A DNA stretch of 64,000 bases from Pisolithus tinctorius. Its lineage: Eukaryota > Basidiomycota > Agaricomycetes > Boletales > Pisolithaceae. The stretch covers positions 1,674,001 to 1,738,000 of the forward strand of contig JANFAH010000002.1 in assembly GCA_024663395.1 (NCBI GenBank), given 5' to 3'. The notes beneath the pieces are model-generated. The model made no database searches. It was not told where the DNA came from and worked only from the letters and a program-made list of their open reading frames with translations. Below are positions 30,471-41,878 of this stretch, one piece after another (position 1 is the first letter of the stretch; each line of letters opens with the position of its first letter). The translations under genes and the position numbers were made by a program.

Positions 30471-31421
30471 TCAGATTCTGTTGTTTCCCTACTCCAACTG
30501 GTATCTGCTCTCGCCCGGGGCTTTCGGTCCTCGTTGTGGCCTCACATAACCCCGAGCCAACCTCAACCACTACCGTATCCGACTCATCTACGACTGCCAC
30601 CTCCACCTCGTTCTCAGCTAGTCAGATTTCCTTAATCACGGTCATTGCAACATTTATATTGCTCGTTCTTCCCACCCTACTGTTCTAAGCACTAAAACCC
30701 AAATCATCACACTCCATCTCCCTGCCATGTAACACCGCAAATGATGCCTCACGTCACGACTCACATCTCGAGCATTGGGGTCGCTTGCCAGACGAAGGCG
30801 ACGACGATAGCTGGGAAAGGAAATTATCCATGAGACAACGCACCCCTTCAACTCCTACTAAGAAACTGGCAGCGATGTTCAGTCGTTCCCCGAGTACTAA
30901 CTCAGGTGGGAGATCATCCGAGAATCTTCATGTTCGTGAACATGTTGCAGCCGTTCGAGAAATACCGCCCGACTTGGCCCCCGAGATGACTTTGCAGGCT
31001 GTGGTCGCCGAGGCGGATACTGAGATCATGAAACCACCGCTAACACAGACATTCATGTGCCATGTAGAGTCTATTTCATGGGACGGGGAAGCTGTCTGAA
31101 TTGATTCTTTCCTGTGGAGAGGGCCACAATTATCAGGAAGTATGTCCCCCAACATGATGTCCGATGAATAGATGACCCCTGCAGTGATCTGCATCGCTGG
31201 GAACGCGAGGAAGCCTCTGGAAGATGTGGGTGGTAAACAGAATCTTTTCACGGATGCCATGGCTGTTCCGCTGAAGAGAGCGACAAATAACCCCTTCTTC
31301 AATGCACACGAAAAGCCAATCACACGGTTGCTACTTCCGAACATTACTGCAAATCCTTTCACTGACTTGTACTCTATCACTGCACCTCCCAAAGAATGTA
31401 CCACCAATCCACTCCTCACCA
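30470..31421 (+). pseudogene. Membrane-protein family copy M6
   Basis: The stalk (EPTSTTTV), the membrane segment (LITVIATFILLVLPTLLF), a stop at about 30686, and then the tail in another frame can be read: SRHDSHLEHWGRLPDEGDDD, SWERKLSMRQR, LAPEMTLQAVVAEADTEIMK, LKRATNNPFFNAHEKP and TANPFTDLYSITAPPKE. The 3' end is cut at the inserted sequence at 31422. Confidence 0.75.
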
Positions 31422-32043
31422 GTGTAGTAGGGGGAGAGGGGCTAGTCAGGTGAGAAGCACTTAGTCATGCAGGCAGAAGGGAGCAAGGACCGAAGTACAT
31501 AGCAACGTGCATCACTACGAGACAAGGAACTGGAACCAGGTTCTTCCTACTTCATTGTGGTGACGACAGTACATTTGAACCCACGAACCCAGAGATAACA
31601 ACCGATGATCTGAAGTCACCCCGAAGACCAACATAGAACCGACATCCCGTATCAACCCAAAACCATGAGAAACACATGAGTCAGACCCACAAAACCTGCA
31701 CATGCAACAACACCATCTCCCTCATGCACACAACCAACCTGCCTACCAGAAGGCAACAGCTGTGAGATGAGCAGGGATGCTACACATGAGCAACAACAAC
31801 TGTGGCTTCACAAGAACCCTCCCCCATAGATACCCCACTAACGGATAGTGACCTTGCCCTTGCATCAGAGCAAGAAATCGCAACAGACTTGCTGCCAGAG
31901 TATGCATCCACACGAGGCATCCCCCCTACAAGCCCACACAGCCCAGGGTCAGACAACAAAGAACAATGGTCAGGCATGCCAGGACTACTAATGTTCTATG
32001 CAGGACGACCACCTGCAACACGACCCCGGTTCGGGACAACACT
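31422..32043 (+). mobile_element. Foreign insert, possibly an LTR-retrotransposon fragment
   Basis: At 31421 the membrane pseudogene stops matching its sister at 51960, and matching resumes at about 32044. The 620-base insert is A/C-rich, unlike its neighbours. It begins tgtagtagggggagag and ends gggacaaca, which would fit TG...CA element ends. It contains a Pro/Ser-rich open stretch without ATG (QEPSPIDTPLTDSDLALASE) that could be part of a gag frame. No reverse transcriptase is present. About 390 bases of host sequence are lost at the same point. The retrotransposon reading is inference. Confidence 0.4.
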
Positions 32044-32395
32044 CTTTCTCGCACTTTGGTCGATGATGGAATGTGCGTTTTCCTTGTGCAAGTATGTCCT
32101 TCCACTTGCTTTTCTTCACCCTTCGTTCCTTCTTACGTACTACCGGAGTGCATGCAAATACATATCGGGTGAATCGGGTACCACATTGTACGGCCTCTGA
32201 ATGGTTGCACACCATCACAAAGCAGGAGAGATATATACATTGGAAACCATGTTGTGACGAGCAACACAACAAGTATATACAGTATACCAATACCGAGGAA
32301 TTGCGGCACACCTAACGGTCTACCGACCATCCGCTGATACGTGTCGTGGACTTCTTCTAACTGTGCGTAGCCCCTGGTGTCACACTGTTGTGTCC
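32044..32395 (+). repeat. Membrane-gene 3' flank and half inverted-end element
   Basis: The 3' flank (ctcgcactttggtcgatgat, gtgcaagtatgtccttccac) is followed by ggagtgcatgcaaatacata and ggtaccacattgtacggcct, the right arm of the element at 25276-25822 inverted. No gene is seen. Confidence 0.5.
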
Positions 32396-32900
32396 TGCTC
32401 TGCGTACACCACAAAAGGCCAGTACGCATGCTCCCCAGTCACTGAGGTGTACTTGTTGGGCAACAATAGGAATATGTTTCAAAACTTCTTCTGCGTTCAA
32501 GGTGGGTGATACGACTTTGGGGGGAGGGGTCGTAGAAAGCCTCTTCGCGTGGAATGAATGCGACTTCATGCGGAGTAGATCTGAGTGCAACCTGGGAGAC
32601 GGCGCCGTCCCATTCATTTCATATGTGGCACGAGGCAGGTTGTGAACAGCAACTGACGTTATATCAGCAAATATGAGTATGCTCATGCCCTTCATTGAAG
32701 AAAGGCATCGGTCGTTCCGCAGACGTGAATTTCGCCAACAAGGGTCCCCACCAGCGACGAAGTTAGCGAGTGACCAAGATCAGCTATGGGTTGGCATATG
32801 CAGTACCTGGAGGTTCACCAACGAGACCAGTTTCGGGAAGGGGGCATAGCCAGTTTCCCGCACGAACTGCGGCCTCGCATCGCGGGATCAGGCAGACATA
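32396..32900 (+). repeat. Array spacer repeat (unit F)
   Basis: This copy of the spacer starts gtacgcatgctccccagtca and ends with the caccaacgagaccagtttcg block. It has small insertions relative to 20655-21130. No gene is seen. Confidence 0.55.
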
Positions 32901-33094
32901 GAGTATCGCCGTTGCGTTGGTCACAGAGGGGGACTGACCAAGAAGTTCGAGTACTTGGGGAGCATCAGACACGCGGGAACGTGTACGGGCAGCGTCTAGG
33001 GGAGAGGCAAAACCTACACATTTCGTACGCCATAGCCACATGCCCCCTCTCTCCCACACACGTCCACCAATCGTTGCTGTACTAGTGAGCGCCT

Positions 33095-33491
33095 CCTCGG
33101 TTCTTCAAGCTGTGTGACTCACTCAAGTAGCAAAGTCCGATTTCCTCTCGCCTTTCCAACCAACTTGCGCATTTCGCATTTATTAGTGAGTTCCTATCGG
33201 ACCATCTTTGCGTCATATGCATTGAACCGCGTGTAATCTTATCCACAGTTCGTACTTCGTGCCGACACCCAAGGTTGCCTGCGCGAGACTTCGTGTCTTT
33301 ACTGTGGGTTCTTTTGCGCTGTTTGGTTAGCCTCGCTGATTGGAGTAGCGTTCAGCTGACACTCAAGATCGCTTACCAGATCTCTTTCCCGTTCCCCTTA
33401 CTGTCCCTGTCTTATTGCAAGTGATCACCGAACCTAGCGCGAAGGCAGAACCAGTTCCCTCGTGTATATCATCCTGGTGTAACGACATTCA
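33095..33491 (+). promoter_or_regulatory. HET F promoter and leader with possible 5' UTR intron
   Basis: This block is homologous to the HET E leader. The candidate intron lies at 33186-33248 (gtgagttcct...tatccacag). The segment just before the start codon, gtgtaacgacattcaATGG, is shared with E and H. Confidence 0.4.
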
Positions 33492-36464
33492 ATGGCTTCA
33501 ACAGACGACATTTCCCGAAAACGAGAAAACTTGGCATGTTGTCCTCCGGGGGATGATGGCCGGGATGATGCCCTCTTCGAGCTGGCGCTCGCACTCTACC
33601 GGAGATACAAAAAAGAGCGTAAAATCGACGACCTGAACGAGGCAATCAATTTACATCGCGCCGCTTTGGAACTCCGACCAGTCGAAGACGAGACAGGTGA
33701 TCGGTCCGTGTCACTCAACAACCTCGCTGTTTGTCTTTCAGATAGATATGCCAAGCGGGGGGCAGTCGACGACTTGGAAGAAGCCATCTTGCTTGGACGT
33801 GCAGCACTAGAGCTCCGTCCACCAGGGAATCCTCATCGTGATGCCACTCTCTGCAATCTCGCTGTCTACCTCAAGTGGAGGTTCGAAGAACAGGCTGCCG
33901 TCGGCGACTTGGACGAAGCCATCTCGTTCTCACGTGCAGCACTTGAGCTCCGACCCCCAGGGCATCCTCATCGTGATATCGCTCTCTACAATTTCGCTCT
34001 CTGCCTCGAGAGCAGGTTCGACAAACAGGCTGCAATCAGTGACTTGGACGAAGCCATCTCGCTCTCACATGAAGTACTAGAGCTCCATCCACCAGGACAT
34101 CCTTCTCGTGATACCAGTCTCAACAATCTCGCCTTCTACCTCAACAGACGGTTCGACAAACAGGCTGCCATCGGCGACTTGGAGGAAGCCATCTCACTCA
34201 GACGTGCAGCACTAGAACTTCGTCCACTAGGACATCCCGATCGCGGCAAAAATCTTTACGACCTCGCTTGCGACCTCTGGACAAGGTTTCAGAAACAAGT
34301 TGACATGGCTGGGTTGCACGGTGCGAATTCTCTTCATCAAGCTGCGTCGGTGGTCCGTCTAACAAGCACGGCTGATCTCGCGTCCTCGCTCCTCAAGTTC
34401 TCACTCCGCCTCTGGGACAGGTTCCAGAAGGAGGCCGCGATGACCGACTTGGACAGTGCTATTTGTGGTGCAGCGTATGCTTTGGAACTTTGGTTACCAC
34501 GAGACTCCCATCACGAGGGAGCCTGGTTCCAGAGGCCAGCTCAGGGCACCGACTCAGATGAACCTGCCGTACTTCGTCGAGAGATCGACAATCTAGGCGC
34601 TCTGGTCAATTACTTTGTGAGGCATAGGTCTGGTAGTCAACACCCAATTGTTGGTCTGAACGAGGCCATAACACTGTGTCGATATGTACTGCAATCCCGC
34701 CCGACTGACCATCCTAGTCGTGCTTCGTCTCTGCATGACTTGGCACAGTGTCTAGCACACCGGTTTCGTCAACAACCCGCAGCAGCGGATCTCGACGAGG
34801 CTATTTTGTTGGAGCAAGAGGTCTTGCAGGTACTCATACCTGGAGATCCCGGTTACGACATATCCCAGTGCTCCCTTGCAGCCTACCTCCGCATGAAGGT
34901 CAAGTCACAAGTTGCTGTGACATCCTCCAATGCCTCACCTGTTACCCACTTTGACGTCGAGCAACTCATCCGTAATGTTGCATTTGAAATCCTCAAAACT
35001 ATGCCGACCAGGCTGCTACACACGCATACTGGCGTCCTGTGCAACCGGCATGCGCAGTTGACCCGGTTTATGAACAGCAAACAGTACAAACAGCTGGTTT
35101 CGCTTTGCACAACGTGCGACCCAGATCAGCGAATGGAGCTCGTCCGTACGGCCGTCTTGAAATACTTTCAGTACGTCACCCTTTCTCACCGTTGGGGTGA
35201 AGATGAGCCATCATTGCGCGACATCGATGGCCACCGGATATATGATATGTCAGCAAAGGCGGGCTTTGAAAAGCTGCAAACCTTCTGCGTTGTTGCCTGC
35301 GAACGAGGTTTTCTGTGGGCATGGAGTGACACGTGCTGCATAGACAAAGACAGCAGTGCCGAGTTGCAAGAAGCCATAGGATCGATGTTTGCGTGGTATC
35401 GACGGTCTTCCCTAACCGTTGTGTATCTCTCTGATGTGCCGGATACCGGTTCGCTCGGAAACAGCGAGTGGTTCAGACGCGGGTGGACCCTCCAGGAACT
35501 ACTGGCTCCCCGAACCGTACTATTCTACACCCAGAATTGGTCACTTTACAAGAATCTCACGTCTTCGAACCATAAAACCGATATCGCGGTGCTGGAAGAG
35601 CTGGAGGGGGCGAGTGGAATAGAGTCCCGGTTCCTCACCCGCTTTTCCCCAGGTATGGATGACGCTCGTTCGAGACTCCAATGGGCGTCATCACGTCGTA
35701 CCACGCGGCCTGAGGATGTCGCCTATTCACTTTTTGGGATCTTTAATCTTCACCTGCCCGTTTTATACGGTGAACTTGCTGAAAAAGCGCTTGGGCGCCT
35801 CCTGGCCGAAATCATCTCGCAGTCTGGGGATATCTCAGTTCTGGATTGGGTTGGGGAGGCGTCGCAGTTTCACAGCTGTTTCCCTGCCCAGATCACCTCG
35901 TTCCAAATGCTGCCGTTGCTCCGATCTCAACCTAATGCCGAAGAACCATCAGTGGCGATAAGTCACGGTCCCTCACCAATATCATCCGAAGATTCATACT
36001 CCCCAGGTGACGTGTACGACTTCCACTCGCTCACTAGGGTGCCTCTTCCACGTTTTCTCAATCGCCGCCTCATACTACCATGTATTGCCCATTGCGTCAC
36101 AGGGGTTCATCTGAAAGGGTCAGATCCATCGGCACCGAGTTACACGTATAGCATCCAAGCATTCGGGCTGAGGCCTCTTGAAATCACTCTGCCAAACAAA
36201 CTAGAGGATGAAACGCGGTCGCGAGGTTCTCTGCAACTTGTTCGCCCTTGGCACTCGAAGTTGCCTGGTTCATCTGCCGAACTAGATACCTCGAGTGAAG
36301 AACAGCTGCTCTCTACGCTTGAGAGGCCATTTAACGCTCTTCTCTTACGTCAACTACCTCACAACGAGCACAAAAGGATCGCGTCTTCTACTCGCATTAC
36401 TGCTCAGCCCACAGACCAGGCCAGCATTCTGAAAAGCAAGATTCGGGTGTTCAATATTGTCTAG
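33492..36464 (+). CDS. HET F: TPR-HET protein, 990 aa
   Basis: The gene is intronless with start MASTDDISRKR. About nine TPRs lie at residues 40-470, and four exact 135-base units occupy 33771-34310. HET block 1, LSHRWG, is at 564-569. WAWSDTCCIDKDSSAE, RGWTLQELLAP and TTRPEDVAYSLFGIF follow. The linker is shorter than in E and H and has SPGDVYDFHSLTRVPLPRFL. The C-terminal domain ends in RVFNIV. It is the sister of G, and the two share passenger-gene lesions downstream. Its assignment to non-self recognition rests on the HET family and on the repeat variation. Partners are unknown. Confidence 0.92.
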   Translation: MASTDDISRKRENLACCPPGDDGRDDALFELALALYRRYKKERKIDDLNEAINLHRAALELRPVEDETGDRSVSLNNLAVCLSDRYAKRGAVDDLEEAILLGRAALELRPPGNPHRDATLCNLAVYLKWRFEEQAAVGDLDEAISFSRAALELRPPGHPHRDIALYNFALCLESRFDKQAAISDLDEAISLSHEVLELHPPGHPSRDTSLNNLAFYLNRRFDKQAAIGDLEEAISLRRAALELRPLGHPDRGKNLYDLACDLWTRFQKQVDMAGLHGANSLHQAASVVRLTSTADLASSLLKFSLRLWDRFQKEAAMTDLDSAICGAAYALELWLPRDSHHEGAWFQRPAQGTDSDEPAVLRREIDNLGALVNYFVRHRSGSQHPIVGLNEAITLCRYVLQSRPTDHPSRASSLHDLAQCLAHRFRQQPAAADLDEAILLEQEVLQVLIPGDPGYDISQCSLAAYLRMKVKSQVAVTSSNASPVTHFDVEQLIRNVAFEILKTMPTRLLHTHTGVLCNRHAQLTRFMNSKQYKQLVSLCTTCDPDQRMELVRTAVLKYFQYVTLSHRWGEDEPSLRDIDGHRIYDMSAKAGFEKLQTFCVVACERGFLWAWSDTCCIDKDSSAELQEAIGSMFAWYRRSSLTVVYLSDVPDTGSLGNSEWFRRGWTLQELLAPRTVLFYTQNWSLYKNLTSSNHKTDIAVLEELEGASGIESRFLTRFSPGMDDARSRLQWASSRRTTRPEDVAYSLFGIFNLHLPVLYGELAEKALGRLLAEIISQSGDISVLDWVGEASQFHSCFPAQITSFQMLPLLRSQPNAEEPSVAISHGPSPISSEDSYSPGDVYDFHSLTRVPLPRFLNRRLILPCIAHCVTGVHLKGSDPSAPSYTYSIQAFGLRPLEITLPNKLEDETRSRGSLQLVRPWHSKLPGSSAELDTSSEEQLLSTLERPFNALLLRQLPHNEHKRIASSTRITAQPTDQASILKSKIRVFNIV
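33771..34310 (+). repeat. Four tandem 135-bp TPR units in HET F
   Basis: The gacttgga landmark occurs at 33771, 33906, 34041 and 34176. The units differ more from each other than those in E and H do. Confidence 0.9.
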
Positions 36465-36511
36465 ATAGCCGTGGCGTTATGATATCTGGTATCGACATCC
36501 ACGTTGTCCCG

Positions 36512-37094
36512 CCGTTCACTTCTTGTTTTCCTTCGTCCGATCACATCTTGTAGGAGTGCATGTATATATATCTACATGTCCAGTGAATCCCAGTCTGACT
36601 GGTCGCGTTCGCGTCATCGTTGGCCGGATTGACGGGCAGACCTGTAACTGACGGCCTAACGGGGACGGCTACAGAGTACACGAATTTTGCATTGTAATGA
36701 AATATTGCAGGTGGACCAATAAATACATGCGAACCGAATGCTGTATAATGGGCCCTTTTTGACCATTGGAGCGCAAGTTGGCAATGACACAAGTAACGAA
36801 GACGATTTATCATGTAAGTAAATATCTTCCTGACGTTGCCTACTACTAAGGCGAATCAACTTGGGAGCATACTATTCTTTGGACTAGTATACATGCATGT
36901 TGCATTGCTCGTGATGTTCATCTGCAGTGCAAGACTTCAGGAGAGGCCGTGTACATTTGAGACTGCCCTGCGATGGTGTGCTGTCGTTGAAATTTTGAAA
37001 GGCCACATTGTGAGCTAGGCATCCGATTCACCAGATTTATATTTGCATGTACTCCTCCGTATGACGAGACGAAGGGGAAAAAACAGGCAAGTGG
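36512..37094. mobile_element. Inverted-end repeat element, unit F
   Basis: Both arms are present: ccttcgtccgatcacatctt near 36530 and, inverted, actcctccgtatgacgagac near 37050. The interior is homologous to 25349-25751, with small insertions. It sits about 50 bases after the HET F stop codon. Confidence 0.55.
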
Positions 37095-37414
37095 AAGGCC
37101 ATGTTTGCACACAAGGAAAACGCGCATTCCAGTATCGATCGAAGTGCGAGAGCAAGGTACACAAAGTAACGCGTGAAACGGAGTGACCAAGTTGGTGTCG
37201 ATACCAGATCAGAGTGCGCGCCCGGCCTGTGCATGTGTGAAAATATAATTAAAGTGTAGATATGCACAATATGGAAACAGGAAACAACACATAAAAACGA
37301 AATAACACACGTAGTCGGAAGTAGGAAGGATGTGCACGGAGGGCGTACGGCTAGCAATGCAATTAGTCAGTCTTGAGCACCACGAGAGCAAAACTATGCG
37401 TACGGATTCTAAGC

Positions 37415-38686
37415 CGGAGGATAAGGAAAAGCCGCTATACTGACGGCATCCTCGCCGGTTTCGCTCGCTAGGTACGAACCCCGGGAATAAACAGACGATT
37501 GCATAGAAATGATGCGAGGGCGCCCCTCCACCTCTGCAGGAGACGTTTCGAGTGTCGCAATGAGAGATTGTAGGGCTCGACCATTGCCGGTAGGAGGGTG
37601 ATTGGTGGTAGATTCTGTAGGGGGTGCAGTGATTGAGTATAAGTCAGCGAAAGGATTTGCCATAGTGTTCGGAAGCAGCGTCCGTTTGGTTGGCTTGTCC
37701 TGTGCATCGAAGAAGGGGTTACTTGCCGCCTTCTCCGGTGGTACGGCTGCGGCGTCCGCGAAAGGATTCTGATTACTGTCTGCGTGTTCCGGATCATCTA
37801 TGTGCAGGACTTCCGCGCTTTGCCAGTGGTGCAGATCTGACCCTGTCGCTGCAGGGGTCACCTTTTCCTTGCACATCGTAGCGGGCGACATTTTTCCTGA
37901 TAGTCGTGACCCTCTCGACAAGAAAGAGTCTCCCCGAACAGTTTCCCCATCCCATGAGAAAGACTATATGGCCCATGAATGTCCGTGCTGGAGGCAGTTT
38001 CATGATCTCGGCATCTGCTTCTGCGATATCAGCCTGCGAAACCATCTCAGCAGCCAAGTCAGGATGGTATTTCTCAAAGGGTGCAATGTGTCAAAAGATT
38101 CGCGAACGTGAGGGCCCTCGGATGATTTTCTCCCCAGAGGTGGTACTCGGGGAATCACTGCCAGCTTCTCAATAGCAGTTGAAAGGGGACGTTGTCTCAT
38201 GGATAATTTTCCTTCCCAACGATCTTCATTGACATCTGGTAAGTGACCCCAAGGCTCGAGATGGGAACGACGACGCGAAACATCATTTGCGGGGTTACGA
38301 TCGCACCCGGGTGGAGAACGCTTCCGGTTTATTGTTTGGCGCTTAGAGCAATAGAAGGCGAGTAGGGCAGCAAAAATAAGTGCTGCGGACGCTGCGACGC
38401 ATGCTCCAATGACCGTGCTTAAGGGAATCTGATTGTCTGAAGTGGTGGCGGCGAAGGTGGCCGTCATAGATGGGTCGGCGGATACGACAGTGGTTATGGT
38501 TGGTTGGAAACTATCTGAAGACGTGACGAGTGGTACGCCTGCTTGCGTACTAGAAGTAACTGCAGCTGTGCTCTGGATGAGAGCAGACGCAGTTGGAGTC
38601 AGGTTACTGACGACGATGGAGACAGAGATGGCAATGAGAGAAGGCGATCTGTGGAAGGACCGACGGGTATATTGGAAAAACCCCAA
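37415..38686 (-). pseudogene. Membrane-protein family, fullest copy M7
   Basis: Read on the minus strand, the copy has a signal-peptide-like start (LIAISVSIVVS), a Ser/Thr-rich ectodomain, a membrane segment (VIGACVAASAALIFAALLAF) followed by YCSKRQ, and a long tail: NDVSRRRSHLEPWGHLPD, KLSMRQR, EMVSQADIAEADAEIMK, RGSRLSGKMSPATM, NPFFDAQDKPTKRT and ANPFADLYSITAPP. The frame changes in the tail at about 38075 (8 extra bases against M6) and at about 37966 (2 bases lost against M5). No in-frame ATG is visible. The family would be a single-pass plasma-membrane protein of unknown role. I regard this copy as dead. Confidence 0.7.
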
Positions 38687-38750
38687 CTCTACTCAGAAGA
38701 GTCGAAAAGAAGTCCAATGCTGGGTCGTTATCACATAACATTTCACTGCG

Positions 38751-39296
38751 ATGACAGCCTCCTCGAGTGCACCACCGTACTAGGTGCTTGCATCTCACAA
38801 CACACTCCAGTCCAGCACATCCACACAACCCTCAAGCGTACTTGCCCACGTCGACATCCAATATCGCCACGCTGACGATGCTCCGCTGTCATTACTTCCG
38901 AGCCACCCAGATGAGCATGTGTTCGTCCTCTACCACGACACAGAGAACCCCATGGCCCCGACCATCAAGAGCACGTCAAGTCAGTTCTTTCTTTCAGGCA
39001 TTAAGGTCTCACCAGTGCCACTATGGACGAGGACAAGAATCCTAATATGTATGTCCTGCGAGTGACGTCCATCGGTGCAGATAATAGCCAGTATGCCAGA
39101 TAGGTTATTACGGGGGCTGATAGCGCACTGAGTCGAATGACCCGCTGCCATAGTGTCAATTTAGAATCGTCACAGGCATATCCACAGAACCCCCAGGCAT
39201 TGGTGACACGGTTCAAGCAAAGGTACACCGGCGCGCACTCATTGCGATATGATCAAGCTTAGTCCCCACCTAGGAACTTTGTCATTCGCAGTGTCT
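38751..39296 (+). pseudogene. Small unrecognised gene, unit F copy
   Basis: The exon starts ATG at 38751 but codon 11 is TAG (38781-38783), where units E and H have TAC. Eight or so further codons near 39020 are lost. The second exon is cut at about 39296, where a deletion fuses it to the tail-anchored gene remnant. Unit G has the same stop and the same junction. Confidence 0.75.
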
Positions 39297-39990
39297 TGGA
39301 CCAATTTCATAGTGGCAGATGGGAGGTGTGCTTGGTGCCACGCTCGCCTGAAGGAAAAATACATCAGCCTACGAGTGACGGATTCAGAAAAGAACACGCA
39401 CACGAAGCATTCAAATGCTTCCTCTTTATCCTTCCTGATATCGAGAAGTTCAATAGTAAAGAGGACGAGACTCGTGGGATCCATGTTATATTTCACCTCA
39501 AGATCGGGGTCATACAGCATGGGGATCGGTGGAGACGGGAAAACTTCCTGAGGTACGGCACCCACGATGAGCGACGGCCAAATGACAGACTGGTCCTTTT
39601 CCAGATGCAAAGTTAACAATCTTCCTGAAGACGAGTGCAAGGACTCTAGCGAGGAGAACGATAAGTGGGCATGGGGTTGCATGACAGGCGATACATGTCT
39701 GGGGCTGCCGCCCGCCGATGATATCCTGGCTGCTCTTCTGCAGACAATGTGGGCGAGGACAACGCGGGGGAGGGTGTTACGGGCTCTTCGGCGTCTGACG
39801 CTTGCGCGCTCTCCAGTGATGCAGTGAAACTGCTCGATATCTCGGGGTCAGATATGAAGGCATAAGGCGATTGGGTAGATGCGGTTGATAAAGTCGAAGT
39901 AGTGTGTTCTCGGGTGGAAGGCCGCGAAGTCCACGGTTCGAGCTGCCATGCCAAGTTGGCGACGTCGACATTGCCGTAGAGGCGTCACGG
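39297..39990 (-). pseudogene. Tail-anchored gene, unit F, both ends deleted
   Basis: Only the central exon remains (TSTLSTASTQSPYAF, GRLLTLHLEKDQSVIWPSL, EAFECFV, RAWHQAH). The 3' end, including the membrane segment, is lost at 39297. The two small 5' exons are lost at about 39985 by a 254-base deletion with cgtc/cgac microhomology. A frameshift also lies near 39700. Confidence 0.75.
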
Positions 39991-40489
39991 ATATTTTGCT
40001 GACAAATCGAACCCCGTCAGATCTCGCTGGACTAGAGAGCCGCTCTTGTCCTGCTAAGTTTTGACTGGCGCTGAACGATCATCTGGGTGGACGAGCGTTG
40101 TCCAAGAACAAATGTGGACTGCGTCTCCATACTAAACAACGTACATTTGCGTCTCTCCCGCTTCTATGAGATTCCGATGTTGGAGAGAGTCATCCAACAA
40201 CAGATCAAACTCGCAAAAAACAATCAAGATTATAGCCTTGAACGAGTCGCTTCGTATACGTGCGGTACCAACAACTCTCGTGAAGCGCGCAGGGAAGGCG
40301 GTGTGTGGCGATCTTTAAACGAGATGCCACTAGTGATCAGAGTCGAGCGCCATCGCTACCGTGGTCGCCAGGTCTATCGGTGCGTAGTTGGACGTACGGT
40401 GGGTTCTCGCCACGGAGTAGATTGGCACTGTTGCAGGTGGGAAGCGGCTTCGTCAGGGCCTGCTGTCTTCACAGCACCCGGATCAAAAG

Positions 40490-40654
40490 ATGCAGCGTTC
40501 GTCCCGGCCTCTAGGCTCTGATTCTGTCGTTTCCCTACTCCAACCAGCATCTGCTCCCGCCCACGGCTTCCGGCTACTACTCGCCGCGGCCTCAGATAAC
40601 TCCGAGCCAACCTCAACCACTGCCGTATCTGACTCATCTACGACTGCCACCTCG
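40490..40654 (+). pseudogene. Membrane-protein family fragment M8
   Basis: Only the start of the stalk region remains (MQRSSRPLGSDSV-like, then EPTSTTAVSDSSTTAT). At 40652-40655 it is fused to exon 5 of a coiled-coil gene. The stalk codons and the coiled-coil codons are in different frames. Confidence 0.65.
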
Positions 40655-41660
40655 TAGCGCGTCATTGAGTAATGGTAATCTAACTCACGACGATTGTTTG
40701 GTACGTTGCATGAGCCCGGAAACACGGACCCCGTGTGCCTCAGCCGCCCCAACCCCAAACCTTCCCCCTTCGTTACCCTCCAGAGATGAGGGAGAGCTGC
40801 ATCCTGATTGTCCGCTTACTACACATTCCCCTGACTCCCCTTCGGCCATGTTGGCCATCGTTCAATTAGATAACCACATTTGTGAGATGTCTGTGCAACT
40901 TGAGGCTTCGAAAGCTGAACGAAAGTCCCTTGTCGCCGCCGCGGCGAGACAAAAACGGGTATGCTTCTGCGTTCTCATGATACTGTTGTGTGGTTCATGC
41001 TAAGACAGGTAACGTCTGGCATGAAGGCGCATAATATGGACGACATTCTACGGATAGAAGACGAGTGTGTCCGGTATGTCCATATTCGTTTTTGTTCCTT
41101 ACTATCGTGTACTGATTCCGAGGCAGATTGTCAGCTCAGGTCTGCCACCTTCAACAGCAGATGGACAAAGCCAAGGCTGATGCAAGGTTGCGCGAAGAAG
41201 AGCTTTTGAAAGAGATTGAAGTCTTACAGTCTCGGGTCAGGCGAACCTCTTCTGTGAGTATTTCTGCTAAATTATTGGAATCTAGGAGACTCACGTATTA
41301 CAGCCACTGTTCCCTGTCGATGCCAGTATAGAAGAAGAAAGTATGGAACTTGCGACACCTCTTCAACCTACTATGCTTTTATCTATGCAGAGTCACGATA
41401 CCCCACCAGAGCCAATCGACCCTTCTCTTATACCATTGCCCTTCTCCCCTGTGCGAACGTCTTCTCCGACTGTTTCGCCCCGATTTGTTTCTTCACAGAG
41501 TCCTACCCCTGCCGATATACAGCGAGTGGAAGATGCCCTCACGACAGCTAGAGAAAATCTAGCGCAGAAAGAAAATGCACTAGCTCAGTTGCGAATGGAG
41601 GTCGAAGATCTGCGACGACAAATACCGCTCCCTAGTCCATCACAGGACAGGGAAGCATGA
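40655..41660 (+). pseudogene. Coiled-coil gene, unit F, 5'-truncated
   Basis: The copy begins inside exon 5 and keeps the rest of it (LQPDC-like, LEASKAERKSLVAAAARQKR), then exons 6, 7 and 8 with their splice sites. The end matches 19178 (QIPLPSPSQDREA). Exons 1 to 4 are missing. No stop is seen in what is left, so a shortened protein from an internal ATG is possible but unsupported. Confidence 0.75.
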
Positions 41661-41878
41661 TGCTTGGATTGTGAATGTAAATCTCACACACACACGCACA
41701 CACACTTTTTGGCTATCCATTTGCTTTCGTGATTATCTATCTGTTATATTCCCTTGCGTATTCTGTTACTATATGGACGTGTTGTCTTGCTTATCCTTAT
41801 CTGTTTTGCATATCGGCGTCAATGTAGCATATCTGGGCGTGGTAATAGTATCTACTGTCCCCTGCCTTTCTTCTGCTG
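41661..41878. repeat. Intergenic microsatellite between convergent genes
   Basis: At 41690-41706 there is a CA-rich tract (cacacacacacgcacacac). The equivalent place is a CT tract at 54992-55002 and a T-rich tract at 19200-19210. The remainder is the shared 3' region of the two genes. Confidence 0.6.

Noticed and set aside
30087..30690. Plus-strand gene around LNNVRLHLSRFYEIP
   Set aside because: It is open in F but has a stop and a deletion in E and shifts in G; it more likely overlaps the upstream region of the tail-anchored gene.
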